Assembly: GCA_002690925.1 (NCBI GenBank)
Contig: NZGD01000240.1
Location: forward strand, 1-64,000
Source of the DNA: Rhodopirellula sp.
GTDB lineage: Bacteria > Planctomycetota > Planctomycetia > Pirellulales > Pirellulaceae
Direction: 5' to 3'
DNA: 64,000 bases
Under the pieces are notes generated by a model. It saw only the letters and a list, made by a program, of their open reading frames with translations, was not told where the DNA came from and did no database searches. The position numbers and the translations under genes were made by a program. Below are positions 62,568-64,000 of the stretch, in pieces (positions within the stretch are counted from its first letter, which is position 1; every line of letters starts with the position of its first letter).

Positions 62568-64000
62568 GTGCCAGGTAAATATCGAGCGAAGCGTAGTGGC
62601 CTCTGGCATCGCCGCCATCTGCTCTCGCTGTGCCTTTTGCCAACCGTGGGATGTGCGGTTACAGCAAACTCAGGTGAGAAGGTAACGTGGTTCTCTAAGT
62701 TAGATCCGCGAAACAGCATGTCGCAAGTGGAGACCGATGCGACGAAAGCGCAGTTGGCGGTATTCAAAGATCGCTCGCAAAGTGACTTGATGGGTCTTGC
62801 TGCTGCGCGGGATCAACTAAATAAAGTCAATCCTGAAATTCACCAGGCTCAAGTTTCCGCGTCAATGCTTCCGGGCGATGCTGAATCACTCACTGGTTTG
62901 ATGGATGTTTCGCCTGTTGTCGCGTCGCCGACCCACACGACGATCAGTGACAGGGGTGTGGAACGATCGATGCTCGAATCGCGGACAAAGGAAACTGTGG
63001 GTGGAACGGGGGCGGATGGGCTGATTGATTCTGCTCGCGAAATGGATTCTGCTCAGGGAATTGACTTGGCATCCGCGTTGGGTATGGCCGGGGGAAATGC
63101 ATGGACTATACAATTGGCACGGCAGAAAACCGTCGAGGCCCATGCCAACCTGCAACAGGCCGAAGCCTTGTGGTTGCCTACGCTTCAGTTTGGTGTGGGT
63201 TGGAATCATCATAGTGGCAGGATTCAGGCGACCGACGGAAATGTGATTGAGGCCTCCCGGGATTCTCTGTTTTTCGGAGGTGGCGCGACGCTTGGTACCG
63301 CTCCGACCGCCGGTGGAAGTGGTGGCCCGCTTCGCTTGTTTGCAGATCTCGCACTGGTTGATGCGTACTTCAATCCGAAAATTGCAACGCGGCAATTGTC
63401 GGCTAGTCGAGCTCGTGTATCGGTTGCAAGCAACGACGCTCTGCTGAATGCCGGATTGGCTTATTTCGAGCTTGTTCAGGCCGCGGGGAAAATCGCGGAT
63501 ACTGAGGCTGAGATTGCTGCGGTTCAGCAGTTGCTTGAGCTTACCGAAACATTTGCCGCGGCAGGCGCCGGTGCACAGTCTGACGTGGATCGGGCCGCGA
63601 CTGCCAAAGCACGTCTGGAGCAAAAGTTGCAAAATGCTCAAAGGCTCTTCCGCACACGTTCGGCATTGCTTGCTCGTCGCTTGAGACTTGATCCGAGATT
63701 CGAATTGTACCCTGCCGATCATATGATCGTTCCGCTCGAACTGTTAGCTGATTCGAGTGATCAGGAAATACTGATTCAGGCAGCCCTTTCAAAGCGTCCG
63801 GAAGTAAGTGAATTGGGACATGAGATTGCTAGCCTCTGTCTTGAAGTCAAAAAGCAGCAACTGGCACCTTGGATTCCACTCGTTGCAGTCACAAGCAGTG
63901 GCGGGAGCTTTGGCGGAGGTAAAGGATCTGAGATCAACAATCAGGCGGGAAGAACTGACTTGGATGTGCAGGCACTATGGCAACTCGACAGCCTTGGGTT
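62568..64000 (+). CDS. Outer-membrane efflux protein, TolC family (3' truncated by window end)
   Basis: A GTG start at 62568 is preceded at 5 bases by a perfect AAGGAGG. The frame remains open for at least 477 codons to the window edge. The first 25 residues contain an RRHLLSLCLLPTVGC signal with a cysteine in a lipobox-like position. A polar linker of about 130 residues follows. The TolC-like repeat then begins near GNAWTIQLARQKTVEAHANL, with long helices (LNAGLAYFELVQAAGKIADT, SDVDRAATAKARLEQKLQNA) and ALSKRPEVSELGHEI. It is the third gene of the RND operon, 53 bases after the adaptor. The C-terminal half is outside the window. The linker is longer than in typical TolC proteins. Confidence 0.9.
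   Translation, partial: MPGKYRAKRSGLWHRRHLLSLCLLPTVGCAVTANSGEKVTWFSKLDPRNSMSQVETDATKAQLAVFKDRSQSDLMGLAAARDQLNKVNPEIHQAQVSASMLPGDAESLTGLMDVSPVVASPTHTTISDRGVERSMLESRTKETVGGTGADGLIDSAREMDSAQGIDLASALGMAGGNAWTIQLARQKTVEAHANLQQAEALWLPTLQFGVGWNHHSGRIQATDGNVIEASRDSLFFGGGATLGTAPTAGGSGGPLRLFADLALVDAYFNPKIATRQLSASRARVSVASNDALLNAGLAYFELVQAAGKIADTEAEIAAVQQLLELTETFAAAGAGAQSDVDRAATAKARLEQKLQNAQRLFRTRSALLARRLRLDPRFELYPADHMIVPLELLADSSDQEILIQAALSKRPEVSELGHEIASLCLEVKKQQLAPWIPLVAVTSSGGSFGGGKGSEINNQAGRTDLDVQALWQLDSLG

Noticed and set aside
62886..63722. 278-codon minus-strand frame at the right end
   Set aside because: It is antisense to the TolC-family gene, which has a perfect ribosome-binding site, a signal sequence and family motifs.

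Overview
The window looks like chromosomal DNA from a marine-type planctomycete, most likely order Pirellulales. It carries protein families almost confined to that phylum and its relatives: a DUF1559 pseudopilin-like protein, DUF1501, DUF1549/DUF1553, DUF1552, the DUF1587-DUF1592-DUF1588-DUF1585 series, planctomycete-type c-type cytochromes, an ECF sigma factor with a FecR-like partner, TIGR02603/TIGR02604-like proteins, ThuA, and four sulfatase-fold proteins. By eye the base composition is close to 50% GC. No rRNA, tRNA, transposase, phage gene or CRISPR array was seen. Everything here rests on reading sequence; no database search was run.

Layout. 0-1.3 kb: DUF1559 protein (-) with a terminator. 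1.4-8.9 kb: a likely beta-1,3-glucan (laminarin) locus with a LacI-type regulator (-), and on + a GPH sugar symporter, a large GH94/GH149/GH161-like phosphorylase and a secreted GH16 laminarinase. Two identical palindromes sit in the divergent promoter. 9.2-9.8 kb: a DUF4956 membrane protein. 10-18.8 kb (-): sulfatase, penicillin-acylase-family amidase, Mpo1-like protein, aldehyde dehydrogenase and a beta-helix/diheme fusion. 19.2-25.4 kb (-): DUF1553 cytochrome, DUF1501 and two amidohydrolase-like proteins. 25.8-36.8 kb (-): an 11-kb operon running sigma factor, FecR-like regulator, DUF1552, DUF1592, DUF1552, DUF1592 and a sulfatase-fold protein without the catalytic residues, with five of six junctions as ATGA overlaps. 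37.3-38.9 kb (-): Na/phosphate cotransporter. 39.0-39.8 kb: non-coding and repeat-rich. 39.8-49.9 kb (+): a propeller-diheme-ankyrin fusion, a sulfatase with a C-terminal discoidin-like module, a hexaheme cytochrome and a propeller protein. 50-50.9 kb (-): DUF2752 and DUF4190 proteins. 51.4-53.0 kb (+): an iduronate-2-sulfatase-like enzyme. 53.1-57.5 kb (-): monoheme cytochrome, propeller/HEAT protein and ThuA. 58.2-64 kb (+): a three-gene RND efflux operon whose outer-membrane gene runs off the right edge.

How it may work together. The picture is a polysaccharide- and sulfated-glycan-degrading bacterium. The laminarin locus would cut glucan outside the cytoplasm, import the oligosaccharides and split them with phosphate. 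The sulfatases would desulfate other glycans. Seven exported proteins carry 17 CxxCH motifs in total, so much of the accessory content is probably exported electron-transfer or oxidative machinery of unknown substrate. The assignments most worth testing are the phosphorylase locus with its operators, the coupled sigma-factor operon ending in a pseudo-sulfatase, and the propeller-diheme-ankyrin and beta-helix-diheme fusions.
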